Shown one piece after another: positions 12,018 through 24,100 of a stretch of 64,000 nucleotides of DNA. The translations under genes and the position numbers were made by a program. Source of the stretch: Morchella semilibera (lineage: Eukaryota > Ascomycota > Pezizomycetes > Pezizales > Morchellaceae); the NCBI GenBank assembly GCA_009192285.1, contig WBVU01000019.1:372001-436000 (forward strand), written 5' to 3'. Position 1 is the stretch's first letter. Every line of letters begins with the position of its first letter. The notes beneath the pieces are model-generated. The model saw only the letters and a list, made by a program, of their open reading frames with translations, had not been told where the DNA came from and searched no databases.

Positions 12018-14766
12018 ATGGCGCAGCTCAAGACGGACTTCCGCCCGCAGCGGGTCATCCAGCCATTCTATACGGGGGGGAAGGTTGCGCTCGACGCTGC
12101 CGGACGCATACTTGTTGCGACGCTCGGGGAGGACGTGGTCGTGGTGGACTTTTGCAGCGGGGGGGAGGTGGCCAGGATTGAGGGGGTGAGTATTGAGTGC
12201 GGGCTGAGGGGTGAATTGGGAGTGCGGGCTGACTGACTGTCGGGGTGTAGGATTCTGAATTGGTCACGACGCTGGCTTGTGAGTACCTTTGTGCTGCTCC
12301 TCCGGCCACCGGTGCCAATTGCTTTACAGGAGACTGACCCGCGCAGTAACCCCCGACGCATCGCACCTCGCCGTCTGCTCCCGCTCCACAACAATGCGCA
12401 TCTACGCCCTCTCCCCCGACACCACCACCACCACCGTCAGCGTGGCACCGACGCTCCAGCGCTCCGTAAAGGCACACACGGCGCCCATCATCGTCGCCGA
12501 CACGGACCCGACGGGCACGCTCCTGGCCGTGGGCGCCGCGGACGGCACCGTCAAGGTGTGGGACATCCGCGGCGGCTTCGTCACGCACACGCTGCGGGGG
12601 CACGGCGGCGTCGTGTCGGCGCTGCGCTTCTACGCGCCCAGGGGCGGCGGCAGGGCCGGGTGGAGGCTGGCGTCCGCTGCGGACGATGCGAAGGTGCGGG
12701 TGTGGGATCTGGAGAGGGGCGTGTGTCTCGCTGTGTTGGAGGCGCATGTCAGTGTTGTGAGGGGGCTGGACTGGACCGCGGGGGGGGAGACGCTGGTCTC
12801 GGCGGGGAGGGATAGGGTCGTGTGTGTGTGGGATGCGAGGGGGTGGAGGTTGAAGGGGACGATTCCGGTGCTGGAGGAGCTGGAGACGGTGGGGTTTTTG
12901 GAGGCGGGGGCGTTGGGGGTTGAGGGGGAGAGCGTGATATATATGGGCGGGCGGGGGAATAGAGTGCGGCTGTGGGATCTGAAGACTGGGAAGGAGATAA
13001 CCCAGGCCGGCGATGAAGACGAGGTGGACGAGGAAGACCGGGAAGCCAATGGGATTGTCGATATCCTGTCATTACCCCCCCCAATTCAATATAAATTCAT
13101 TCAAGAAGAAGAATACTAACCCTTCAAACAGATACCACAAATCCCTCCCCTTCCTCCTCTCCATCCACAACGACCAAACCCTCCTCGTCAACTCCCTCAC
13201 CCTCCCCTCCGCCTCCGCCGCAAACATCGCCCTCCCAATCACCCGCCGCCTCTCCGGGCACCACGACGAGATCATCGACCTGGCCTACCTAACCCCCACA
13301 GACACCCTCATCGCCCTCGCCACAAACTCCGAAGACGTCCGCATCATCGACCTGACCAAGGGCTCGGGCGGCGACGTCGGCATCCTCCGCGGCCACGCCG
13401 ACATCGTCATCTGCCTAGACCGCGACAGCACCGGGTCATGGCTCGCCACCGGCGCCAAAGACAACGAGGCCCGCCTATGGCGCATCGACGACACCACCAA
13501 GGGCGAGTTCCCATGCCACAGCCGCTTCGTCGGCCACGCGGAGAGCATCGGCGCCATCGCCGTCTCCCGAACAGCACCACCGCCGCAAGGCGACAACACC
13601 CGCCCACCGAGCTTCGTACTGACGGGAAGCCAGGACAGGACAATAAAGCGGTGGGACGTCCCCTCCGTGCCAGGCCGCAGGGCGAAGGCAGTCTACACGC
13701 GCAAGGCCCACGACAAGGACATCAACGCCATCGACGTGTCAGCGGACGACGAGCTCTTTGCGTCTGCGTCCCAGGACAAGACCGTCAAGATCTGGTCGGT
13801 GCGCGAGGGCGAGGCCCTCGGCGTCCTCCGCGGCCACCGCCGCGGCGTCTGGACCGTTAGGTTCGGGCCCGCGTCCGTCACCGGCGCCGTCGTCGGCGGG
13901 GCAGAGGGCGCAAAGGGCGGGAGGGTGGTCGTCACGGGCAGCGGCGATAAGACCGTTAAGCTGTGGAGCTTGACGGACTACAGCTGTCTCAAGACGTTCG
14001 AGGGACACACAAACAGCGTGCTGAAGACGGTGTGGCTGTCGGGTGGGCTGCAGGTTGCGAGCTCGGGCGGCGACGGCCTGGTAAAAGTGTGGGATGTAAA
14101 GTCCGGGGAGTGTAACACGACCCTAGACAACCACGAAGACAAGGTACACCCCCCCCCTCCTCCTCCACAACGACTAACACACCCCAGGTCTGGGCCCTCA
14201 CGGTCCGCAAAGACGACCAGGTACTCGTCTCGGGCGGCGGCGACTCCACCGTCACCTTCTGGGAAGACATAACAACCCTCAAGCGCCACGAAACCACCGC
14301 CCACGAATCCGCCCTCGTCGAGCAAGAGCAGCGCCTGCAGAACCACATCCACAGCGGCGACTACCGCTCCGCCATCACCCTCGCCCTCACCCTCAACCAC
14401 CCCGGCCGGCTGCTCGCGCTGCTCACCTCCGTCGCTGCCACGCCCCCCGCGGAACACACAATCACGGGGCTGGCCGCCGTGGACGACGCGCTGGCCGCCC
14501 TCGCCGACGAACAGCTCGTCGTCCTCCTCTGCAGGGTTCGGGACTGGAATACTAACGCCAGGAGCGCGCACGTTGCGCAGAGGGTCCTGGGTCTCCTCGT
14601 GAGGCGCTATGGGCCGGCGCGGCTGGTGGCGCTGAGGGGCGCGGGCGACGTGTGGGCTGCCCTCGAGAGTTACACCGAGAGGCACTATAGGAGGGTGGAG
14701 GAGATGGTGCAGGAGAGTTATCTGCTCGAGTATACGCTCAGGGAGATGGAGGAGGTGGGCGTGTAG
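12018..14766 (+). CDS. UTP13: U3 snoRNP / SSU processome WD40 protein UTP13
   Basis: Five exons, 12018-12185, 12251-12278, 12347-13067, 13132-14143 and 14188-14766, give about 835 residues. The start MAQLKTDFRPQRVIQPFYTGG matches the Utp13/TBL3 N-terminus (IQPFYTGG). Two WD40 propellers follow, with clear repeats such as GTVKVWDIRGG, AKVRVWDLERG, RTIKRWDVPS, KTVKIWSVREG, KTVKLWSLTD and GLVKVWDVKSG. The C-terminal 190 residues are the helical UTP13 domain that contacts other UTP-B proteins. The protein belongs to the UTP-B complex (with Pwp2, Utp12, Utp21, Utp6 and Utp18) that binds the 5' ETS of pre-rRNA in the nucleolus. Exon 2 is only 28 bp. The coding DNA is strongly GC-rich at third positions. 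Confidence 0.95.
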
Positions 14767-16621
14767 GCTGTGTAGTAGTAGGTGTAGTTGCCTGTATTTG
14801 TAGATAATGGAATGGAAAAGTTTTGCTTTGCTCTTTGTTCTGCTGCTGTGGGAATTGTAGAAACAGATGTTTTTTTGTTTTTAGTTTATCATTGATTGTT
14901 TCCAGCCGGCGCCCTTAGGCTATGACGATATCGCACTACATGTACTCCAGACTAGACTAGACCACCCCCTCTTCCGCCACCACCATCAACGGGGGGAAAC
15001 ATAACTGTTACACGCCGTGCTTAGTGCATTCTCTACTCTGCTCCTTACAGAAACAGATAGATGTATACCTACGGCCGACGCCACCTGGGCGGCGCGCGGG
15101 CATGACCACCACCACCGCAGGGCAACGAACATACAGACAGCCTGTGAGCTGGCCAGGCCGCCATACAAGTAGTACACATAAACCAACACCTCTATACAAC
15201 AGAGTAGCCGGCCCACAAGGAGACCGAGCGCCCCCGAGAAGCACCAGGTAGGTAGGCGGACCCACTCGGTGCGGAAGGTCTCGCTATGCTACAGGATGGC
15301 CTGGACGGCCTCTCCTAGGTGCTGCATGGCTGCCCGTGCGGTGACGGATACCCAGGGGGTGCGGTGTACCCCATTTAAAGTGTGACGGGCATACTCATGG
15401 TGCGGCGCACCCCCTCAAGGTACTACTGGGACTGTATCAGGCCTCCCTATGCTACAGCGGCGCCTAGCGGACCCCTGAAGGTGTGACGGGCACGACAGGA
15501 CCCTTGCGCACCCCCGCTGCGGAGTATCTTTACACTTTATATATTTACTCTATAGTTTAATCTGTGAGCCATAGATGCAAGCCCGTCAGCCACCGAGTGA
15601 TAGCGCGTGATCGATGATGTCAACGGCGCCCAATCCCGCTAGGGGTCAATGATTGGTCGTGCCTGTTTTTTTTTTTCTTGCGGCATGTCTTTCCAGCGCC
15701 TGTGTTCGTGTATGGGGGGGGGGGGGGGGCTCATGTATCTGGACAGCCCTCTTCCCCACCCCCGCGCCATGCCGGACAATCGTGACTTGCGCTACCGAGT
15801 GACGGCCCATGACGGCCCGGGTCAGAGCCCGAGACTTACCTCTTCGCCCCGACCACCAGCCAGCCGGGCCGGGCGTTATTTATTGTATTTACAGCCCTCT
15901 CTCCCTCCCTCCCCGCTCAACCACCATCTACATCTACGAGGGTACTTTGCACATGTGTGTCCCCGGGCCTGCGGCTAATTCCTCGGCTGGGGATGCGATG
16001 CCACCACGCGGTGTTCAGTAATCGGCCTTGTTCCAAATAGCCTAAATCGTGGGGGGCTGCTCAGGGGCAGTGGTGGTGGTGGTGCATCTCATCTCATCGG
16101 CTCATTTATGTATATCGTGGATGGTGGGCGGTCCTTGGGGTTGTTGCGGGTGATGGGGGGCTGGATGGGGGTGGGCATGAAGGGGGATGGGCATGAATGG
16201 GATGAAGGGGTGAAGGGGAGGGATGGAGAGATGAAGACGAGGAGATGGAGAGATGAGATGAAGGGGTGAAGAGGTGAAAAGACGAAAAGATGAAGGGACA
16301 GAACAGGGCAGTACTACATGTAGGTACGTGAATTTACAATGTGTACCCAAGTATGTATGTATGTGCCAAACTATTACCTAGCCAGGACAAAAGACTTACT
16401 TGGGCCACCCGCCCAATGCTTTCTATATTTGTTAGACAAGTGGGGGAACCGAACCTGAAGCTGCTGCAATTAAATCAGACTTAGGCAACTAGGCTAGCCC
16501 CCCACTTGCCGACCTGACATCTTTTGTGCTTCTTACCACCAGCGCGGCGTACGCTAGCTTGGCCCACCCGCATGTGGACTAGCCGCCGGTGACGTGCTCT
16601 GACGGCCATACTATGTACTGT

Positions 16622-16652
<31 letters not shown>
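16622..16652. repeat. (ATCA)n microsatellite
   Basis: About eight uninterrupted copies of the 4-base unit ATCA, followed 50 bases later by an imperfect tract of the same unit (16699-16742). A locally slipped repeat in non-coding DNA. Confidence 0.9.
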
Positions 16653-16654
<2 letters not shown>

Positions 16655-17424
16655 ATGTACATGTATTTACGTAGGCACCGAGCACAGCTGCTCCCATGTA
16701 TCAATCAATTGATCAATCAATTATCAATCAATCATTCAATCACAGTCTCGGAAATAGGGGTAAAAGGACTACGGTATTGAGTCAAGGATACTGGTTTAAA
16801 CCAGCATCGTAAGTACATGTAGAGTATCGTATCGATAGCATAATGACTGGAATACGGGTACTGCAGTCAATCATCAATTATCAATACCGCAGCCAGGCAC
16901 CTGCCTATAACGACATGTACCCTTCATGCATGCAGCTGTCAACCCGCAAGTTAAGCTTTCAATTAGCCTGTTAATTTCCCCACGTTTCGCCTACAGCCTA
17001 TTCGCGCTTCCCTCCGATCAATCGTGCAACGCCCGGCGGCAGCACGGCACTCGATCGTTCCCCTGCCCAGACAACCGTAGCAATGATCAACCACCACAAC
17101 CACCATCATTGGACAATAACCCTATGGATCATCATCTGCACATACGGACCATCATCTCCACATACAGGTCCACTCGGCCAATGGACGGGTATGATCCGGT
17201 CCTGTCCCGGCACTGCAAGGTACAGACCTGTGCAGCTCCGGGGGATCCAGCACATCATGCTAGGAGATGCCCCGGGGGCTATCCCCCCGTCGTTGGCGAA
17301 TTCAGAGACAAACTCGACCAGTGCTTTATGCGGGGTAAGGTGAGGTGAGTACCTATGGGTATGATTGAATTGATAGACAGAGCTGATGGATTACTGTTAT
17401 AGAGATGCCATCATTTCGACAGGT

Positions 17425-17432
17425 TATAAATA
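17425..17432 (+). promoter_or_regulatory. TATA box of the GH51 gene
   Basis: TATAAATA lies 119 bases upstream of the GH51 start codon, followed by a C/A-rich leader with AAGC repeats (about 17473-17487). The spacing fits a fungal core promoter of a strongly inducible secreted-enzyme gene. Inferred from position and sequence only. Confidence 0.5.
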
Positions 17433-17543
17433 CCCAGCCCAGCGGCCCCATTGTCGAGTCCCACTCACCCCAAGCAAGCAAGCAAGCTTAAGCTCTCCAG
17501 ACAACCAGCAGCAGCAACAGTAGCATCTTAGCCAGCTTTCACA

Positions 17544-19932
17544 ATGGGCTTCAAAAAAGCCTTCCAGTTCCTTCTCGGCCTTGCGGCCCTCCCCGCCCTC
17601 GTCCATACCCTCGACCTCACCGTTTCCACCGCCGGCGGAAATGCCTCCAGTCCCCTTCTCTACGGGTTCATGTTCGAGGTTGGTTTTTCACCACTATCAC
17701 CATACGGGTACCTTTTATTCTTCAAGATATATTACTAACTACAACTCACAGGACATCAATCACTCCGGCGACGGTGGAATCCACGGGCAGCTCCTCCGCA
17801 ACAACGGCTTCCAGGGCACCACCCCAGCCCTCACCGCCTATGAGGCCGTCGGCGCCGTCACCCTCGCCATCGATGCCACGCACCCGCTCTCGTCGGCACT
17901 TCCTAACGTCCTCCGCATCGACGTGCCCTCGGGTACCACCGGCCAGGTCGGCTTCGCGAACGAGGGCTACTGGGGCATACCCGTCAAGAAGGACACCTAT
18001 GCATGCTACTTCTGGATCGAGGGAACGTATACGGGCGATGTGACGGTCAAGCTCCAGTCCTTGACGGGGGCGACGGTGTTTGGGAGTAAGGTGGTCCCGG
18101 TCACGAGCGTGGCTGGGACGTGGAAATACTATGAGACGACGTTCGCGGCGAGCGCGGCGCCCAACGGCGATAATCTCTTTGTAGCTACGGTGGATGGCGC
18201 GAAGGTTGCGGGGGCAAGTATCTACTTTGCCTTGCCTCAGCTGTTCCCCGTCACATACCATCAGAGATATAATGGGCTGAAGCCGGATATTGCGGGTGCG
18301 TTGGAGAATGTGAAGGGCTCGTTTTTGAGGTTTCCGGGTGCGTTCCCCCCACTCTAGATATGATGATTCCATTTAATTAACTATTGCTGATATTGCTATT
18401 TCTTTTTAGGCGGTAACAATCTGTGAGAATACCTGCTGTTTCCGCCGAAAATTTTGTAGAGTCAACTAGCAGTGCTAACCCCCATCATAGTGAAGGTAAT
18501 ACCATAGCCAGAAGGTGGAAATGGAACGAGACCATTGGCCCCGTCCACACCAGACCTGGCCGTCAAGGTTAGCTAATTACATATCCCCTACTACTGTATC
18601 ATTTCCACTGACACCGCACCAGGTGACTGGGGCTACGCCAACACCGATGCCCTCGGTCTTCTCGAATACCTCTACTGGTGCGAAGACATGAAGCTCACCC
18701 CCATCCTCGGCGTCTGGGCCGGTCTCTCGCTCGCCGGCGGCGTCGTCACCGGCGACGCCCTCACCCCTTACATTGATGACGTCCTCAAAGAGATCGAGGT
18801 AACCCCCTCTCCCACACATATCCCTTACCCACATACTAATAAAAAGCCCCACCCAGTACATCACTGGTAGCACCAGCACCACCTATGGCGCCCTCCGCGC
18901 TAGCCACGGCCGCGCCGCCCCCTTCGCCCTAAAGCACGTCGAGATCGGCAACGAAGACTTCCTCGCGGGTGGCCTCAGCAGCTACGCCGCCCGCTTCACC
19001 GCCTTCCACGACGCAATCAAGGCCAAATACCCGGACCTGATCATCATCGCCAGCACGGACCAGGGCCTCCCCTCGCCCAAGCCTGCGGGCATGTGGATCG
19101 ACATCCACTACTACCTGACACCCGACCAGTTTGTGTCCCGCTTCAACCTCTACGACAACTACGACCGCGCCTTTGGCATCTTTGTCGGCGAGTACGCGTG
19201 CACGCGCAACAACGCGGGTGGCACAAACGTATACCCAACGCTCATTGGCGCCGTTGCCGAGGCTGTCTTCATGATTGGCATGGAGCGCAACAGCGACGTC
19301 GTGAAGATGGCGGCGTATGCGCCCCTGTTGCAGCACTTTAACGCCACGCAGTGGAGGGTATGTTTTGCCCCTCTCCTGGTGGCAGTGATGGTAGAAAGAG
19401 CTAATCCTGCCTAGCCTGATCTTATTGGATACACCTCCGACCCAAGCCTCCTCACCCTCTCCACAAGCTACTACGTCCAACAGGTTCGTCCCATCACAGA
19501 CCATCACTCGGTGCTAAGTTAAACCCTAACCCTGCGTAACAGATGTTCTCGGTCAATCGTGGCACCAAGATCCTCCCAGTGACCTCTGACACCGCTTTTG
19601 GGCCCGGTAAGCCTTCCCCCTCTATATATCTCTACACGGTTGGCGCTGACAGACATGAAACGATAGCCTACTGGGTCGCCTCGAAGAACGAGAACACGGG
19701 CACGTACTACGTCAAACTGGCCAACTACGGCGCGACCGCGGTCTCTACGACCATCACGATCCCGGGGGCGACGGCCGGGTCCGTAACCACCCTGACGGGG
19801 TCCGCGAGCACTGTCAGCAATTTGCCGGGGGATGAGGTTGTGGTTCCGGTCACGGCGGCGGTTACGGGTAGTGCCGGGAAGTTTGTGATTTCTTTGCCTG
19901 CGTGGTCGGTTGTTGTTGTTGCTGTGAAGTAG
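17544..19932 (+). CDS. Secreted alpha-L-arabinofuranosidase, GH51
   Basis: Nine exons: 17544-17678, 17752-18337, 18410-18422, 18491-18567, 18623-18798, 18857-19357, 19415-19483, 19543-19606 and 19667-19932, about 628 residues. A cleavable signal peptide (FQFLLGLAALPALVHT) starts the protein. An N-terminal carbohydrate-binding-like beta domain follows, then the GH51 barrel: RFPGGNNLEGNT, GDWGYANTDALGLLEYL, HVEIGNEDF (acid/base Glu within GNE), WIDIHYY and IFVGEYACT (nucleophile Glu). A C-terminal beta-sandwich ends in SLPAWSVVVVAVK. The enzyme removes arabinofuranosyl side chains from arabinoxylan and arabinan outside the cell. Exon 3 is only 13 bp (codes G-G-N-N-L across two junctions) but is supported by the conserved GGNNLEG motif on both sides. 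Confidence 0.93.
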
Positions 19933-21198
19933 TTTTGTGTGTGTGTGGGGGGGGTGTAGTTAGGGGGTTGAGGATTGTGTGTGGGGGGGATTAGTTAGGG
20001 AATTGAGGATTTTGTGTGTGGGGGGATGTAGTTAGGGAATTGAAAATCGTGTTTATTGAGTTATCTGGTATCGTGGATATGTGACGGGTTATGTGTGGGT
20101 GTTTTATCGGCCCTTGGCCTTCCTTCACGTTGGGGCGCGCGTCGCTGTAGCGGGTCTGAAATAGTCTCTATGGCCTATAGCTAGTAGTGACGTAGATTGA
20201 CTACCCAGTAGCAGGCTTGTTTCACGGTATGTCTAGTTCCTGGGGCGTAAGTAGATGGTAGGACTAGGTCCGTCCCGGAAATGCCTATCTGGCCGCGCCC
20301 CGACAGTCGGTTGTTGCGGCATGGGGGGCTGGGATGATATACCTGTGGGACTGGTGGGGTGCTGGGTGCTGTGGTCTCAACGGACGTAGGTTGCTTTGGG
20401 GCGTTGGGGTTGGCCATGCCCGCTGGAGGGTTCTTGTGACGGGGGGCTTGGTAGCTGCGGTGTATATATAGACTCGCGGTTGGTCACTTACACGGGGGGT
20501 ATCCACGGGGTGGTTGTAGGGTGGAGGTGCGGTTTACTGCACTGGGGGTAAGTGTAGAGTTCTCATGATGGTCCGTATATGTACCCCAACTAACTAATAG
20601 TCTCTTGATAGGAGCACTCCAGAATGCCATGTGCATGAAGGTAGGAAATAACTGGTGCCCCTAAACGTAAACCAAGCATCTTATGTTCGGGTATGGAATG
20701 TATAGCTTATAGTACAGTGCTTGTGGAGTGCCCCTGCCTTTTTGGTGCAGGCCGGGGATTGTCTCGGTTTCGGTTCCGGGCCGTTGTCTACATACTGCGT
20801 GCATGCATGTGGCTGAAATTGGGAGTTAGGATAGCTACATGTAGCTAAAAGACACTCTGGTGGTTTGTGGTCCCTTGTTTAATTATGTTATCGCTTTATC
20901 ACACATGAGAGGTACATCTGCCGCCGATGCCCGCCGGGTCTGCCATCGATCACTAGCCAAGCCGCAGTAGCGGGACTCATATAGACCCGGCCCGCCAAGA
21001 TGCATCGAAACCTGCGCCCCGATCATTACCCGCTGGCCCAAGCGCCCCCCGGGTAACCGTCCTCGGCTATCCCGCCAATCAGACGCGACAGCGTGATAAG
21101 GCAAGAGCCGCAACTCCACGGCCAGGCCAACACATCATAGATAGCTAAGCTTTGCTCTGACACCAACACACGCACACACAGCAGCAACAACAACAACA
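19933..21198. other. Intergenic stretch after GH51
   Basis: No gene is supported. It begins with a three-copy minisatellite (separate entry). The rest is unremarkable; the final 60 bases before VPS41 are a CA/CAA-rich leader (CACACACAGCAGCAACAACAA). Confidence 0.6.
19936..20050. repeat. Three-copy ~37-bp minisatellite
   Basis: Three tandem copies of a unit of about 35-37 bases of the form GTGTGTGGGGG..TAGTTAGGG..TTGAGGATT lie directly after the GH51 stop codon, probably inside the 3' UTR. Copies differ by a few bases and in G-run length. Confidence 0.8.
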
Positions 21199-24100
21199 AT
21201 GTCGCCCCCAGACCCCGAGAATAGACTACCCGAAGAAGAAGAAGAGGAGGAGGAGGAGCAGGAGCAGGAGAGTGATGGCGAGGAGGAGGAGCCACGGCTC
21301 AAGTATACGCGCTTGACAAGGAACCTGGGCGGCGTGTACAGGAATGGCGATGCGGTCTCGGCGAGCGTGGTTTTTGGGGAGAGAATGGTATGGCTGTCAG
21401 TTCGGTATTTTGGAGCTCAATTTCTGACACGCCCCTGTCACAGATCACAGGAACGCATAACGGGAACATTGTGAGCATACCCGGCTCTGCCCTACACCCT
21501 CCTGGACGGAAAGAGTATTGATAGCATGCATCTAGCACATCCTGACGCTCCCCTCGCTCTCAACCCTCCGCGTCTACCACGCCCACTCCGCCTCAATAAG
21601 CAGCGTATCCATCTCCCCGCCGCCGCCGCCCCCCTCCCGCCCAACATCCGCGCCCAGTTCCCACCAACGCAGGACCGCCACACCCACGTGGCAACAGCAT
21701 CCATCGACGGCCTCGTGTGCATCGTCCCCCTCCTCCCCGCCAACCCCGGCTCAAACCCCACAACAACACCCTACGCAAAGTCCGAGATCATCCTCAAGAA
21801 CTTCAAGCGGCCCATCACCGCCGTCGCCCTCTCCCCAAACTTCCGCACGGACAGGACCTTCCTCTCGGGCGGCCTCGCGGGGAACTTGATCCTCAGCGTT
21901 GCGCCCCCGGCCGGCGGCACAGGGTGGATGGGCCTTGGCGGCAGCAGCGGAAAGGACACGGTGCTGCACTCGGGGGAGGGCGCCGTCAGCGCCATCGCGT
22001 GGAGTAAGGAGTCGCCACGGTTTGTCGCGTGGGCAAATGAGCGCGGGATCAAGCTGATGCGCTCGCACATCATCCCGCCCGAGATCAAGAAGGAGGTGCC
22101 GGAGGAGGGGACGGCGACGGGCGCGGGGACGGGGGCGGCGGCCGCCGCCGCCGCGGGCCTGGGCGACGTGGTCGGCATTGCGAACGGCTTGATTACGGCT
22201 GGGTATCCGGGTGTTACGAGCTGGATCCCGGGCTTGGGCGTCACCGGGAACCCGGTTGGGGAGGTGGCGTGGAAGCGCATCTCGGCGATTGAGCGGCCGG
22301 AGGCTATCCCGGAGGAGATGGCCGCCGTCTATAGGCCCAGGCTTGAGTGGGTTGATCGTAGGAACCTGACTAGGGATGATGTGGATGGACTGGCCACTTT
22401 CAGCACGGCGGACGATGTGAGCCCTACGGCGGTCAAGGGTAAGCCCTCGCTAGGCACTGATTGGGGCCAAAAGGAGAAGCTGGTCATTGGTTGGGGTGGT
22501 ACGATCTGGGTTGTGGATGTGTTTGCTGGGGACGGCAGTAACGAGGAGGGCGAGCGTAGCGCGGGATGGGCAGAAATCGTGCATATGTGAGTTTCGATCA
22601 TTGACCCTCCCCCCCCCACCCATTACTAATAACTATCTAGTTTACAAACCGATTGCACAATCTCCGGCCTGACACTATACACCCCCTCACTCCTCCTCCT
22701 CCTCGCCCACCTCACCTCCGATGCCTCCCCGCCCGGGACACCCCCGCCCGACCCATCCCCCGCCAAGATCGGCCCCCACGCGCGCCGCGGGCGCTCAAAC
22801 GCGCTGACCCCCGAGCTGCGCTTCATAGACCTCAACACGTCGGAGGAGCTCTCGGCCGACGAGCTCATGATGAACCGGTTCGAGGGCCTCTCAGCCGGCG
22901 ACTACCACCTCGGCATTCTCCCCGCCACGCCCCCACCGCTGTTGGCAGCGTCCGCCACCGCCGCCGGCACCGCCGCCGACGACAACAGCGACTTCTCCGG
23001 CGCAATAGCCATCGCGGGCGGCCTCTGGAACGCGGGCGTAAACGCGACGCAGATCCTCTCGAGCGCTGCCAGCGTCCGCAGCTTTGGCACTAGCGCGTCG
23101 CGCCGCGACAGCTTTGGCGCGTCGTCCTTCATTGGCATGGGCATGGGCATGGTGGGGCGCGGGCCGCCAGCCGCCGGCCGGGCGGTAAAGGTTGAGGATG
23201 GCGGGTGGGGCGAGGACTTCCCGGGGAAGAAGATATACATCACGAGTCCGTACGACGTTGTGTTTGCCACGGAGCGTAGCATGCGCGACCACCTGGGCTG
23301 GCTCCTCGAGAAGGAAAAGTACCAGGACGCATGGGAGCTCGTCGACAAGAACCCGGACGTGATTGCGTCCGACAGCAGTGGCGGCGCCGCCATCAGCGAG
23401 TCGGGCGAGGACGAGGTCGTGCGCCGTGTGGTCTCTGACGACGACCCCAGCTACGACTCTGACTCGACCGTCAGCGGCGGGCGCGGGCAGCGGCGTACGA
23501 CAAATTATAGCGCCACCGAGAGGGAGAAGCGTCGTATTGGGGAGCTGTGGCTGCAGAAGCTGATCAATGCTGGGGAGTGGACGGCGTCGGCAGAGGTCTG
23601 TGGCAAGGTGTTGGGCTTGTCGGGGCGCTGGGAGCACTGGGTGTGGGTGTTTGAGGCGGCGGGCAAGATCACCGAGATCACGCCGTACATACCCACGACG
23701 CCGCTGTCGCCGCCCCTGCCGAGCGTGATATATGAGATTGTCCTTGCGCACTATCTCTCGCACGATGTTACAAGGTTCCGGGAGCTGCTGCTGGAGAACT
23801 GGAGGCCCGAGGGTGCACGAACACTTTACGATCCGCGCACGATCATTGACGCCGTCTCACGGAAGCTCAAGAACCACGAGGACTCGGTCCACGATGGCGA
23901 CGCAGAGTGGCGTGCCCTACAGGAATGCCTGGCAAAACTCTACATGACAATTTTGGAACCTGCGAAGGCATTGCGCCACTATATGATCCTGAAAGATGCC
24001 GATGCGGCCTTCTCGCTCATCCGAGAATACCGCCTCATCGACGCTATCAAGGCCAACATCTATGATCTCCTCCTTCTGCGCGTAACTCCCGAACAGCTCT

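Larger units (their letters stand above)
14767..17543. other. 2.8-kb gene-free stretch with simple repeats
   Basis: No supported gene. Visible structure: two diverged copies of a segment with GCTATGCTACAG and GTGTGACGGGCA around 15285-15385 and 15450-15495, suggesting an old duplication; G runs at 15714-15729; a purine-rich GATGGAGAGATGAAG-type tract at 16170-16300; and an AATC/ATCA repeat at 16622-16652 with a second interrupted tract at 16699-16742. The last 120 bases are the GH51 promoter and leader. Confidence 0.6.

Noticed and set aside
12055-12747. 230-codon minus-strand frame opposite UTP13
   Set aside because: Antisense to WD40-coding DNA with strong third-position GC, which creates long false frames.
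13978-14685. 235-codon minus-strand frame opposite the UTP13 C-terminus
   Set aside because: Gly/Glu-rich shadow of a GC-rich exon; no family resemblance.
14767-17543. LTR or other retroelement in the 2.8-kb spacer
   Set aside because: No long terminal repeats, no coding remains and no primer-binding-like sequence were seen; only simple repeats and an old short duplication.
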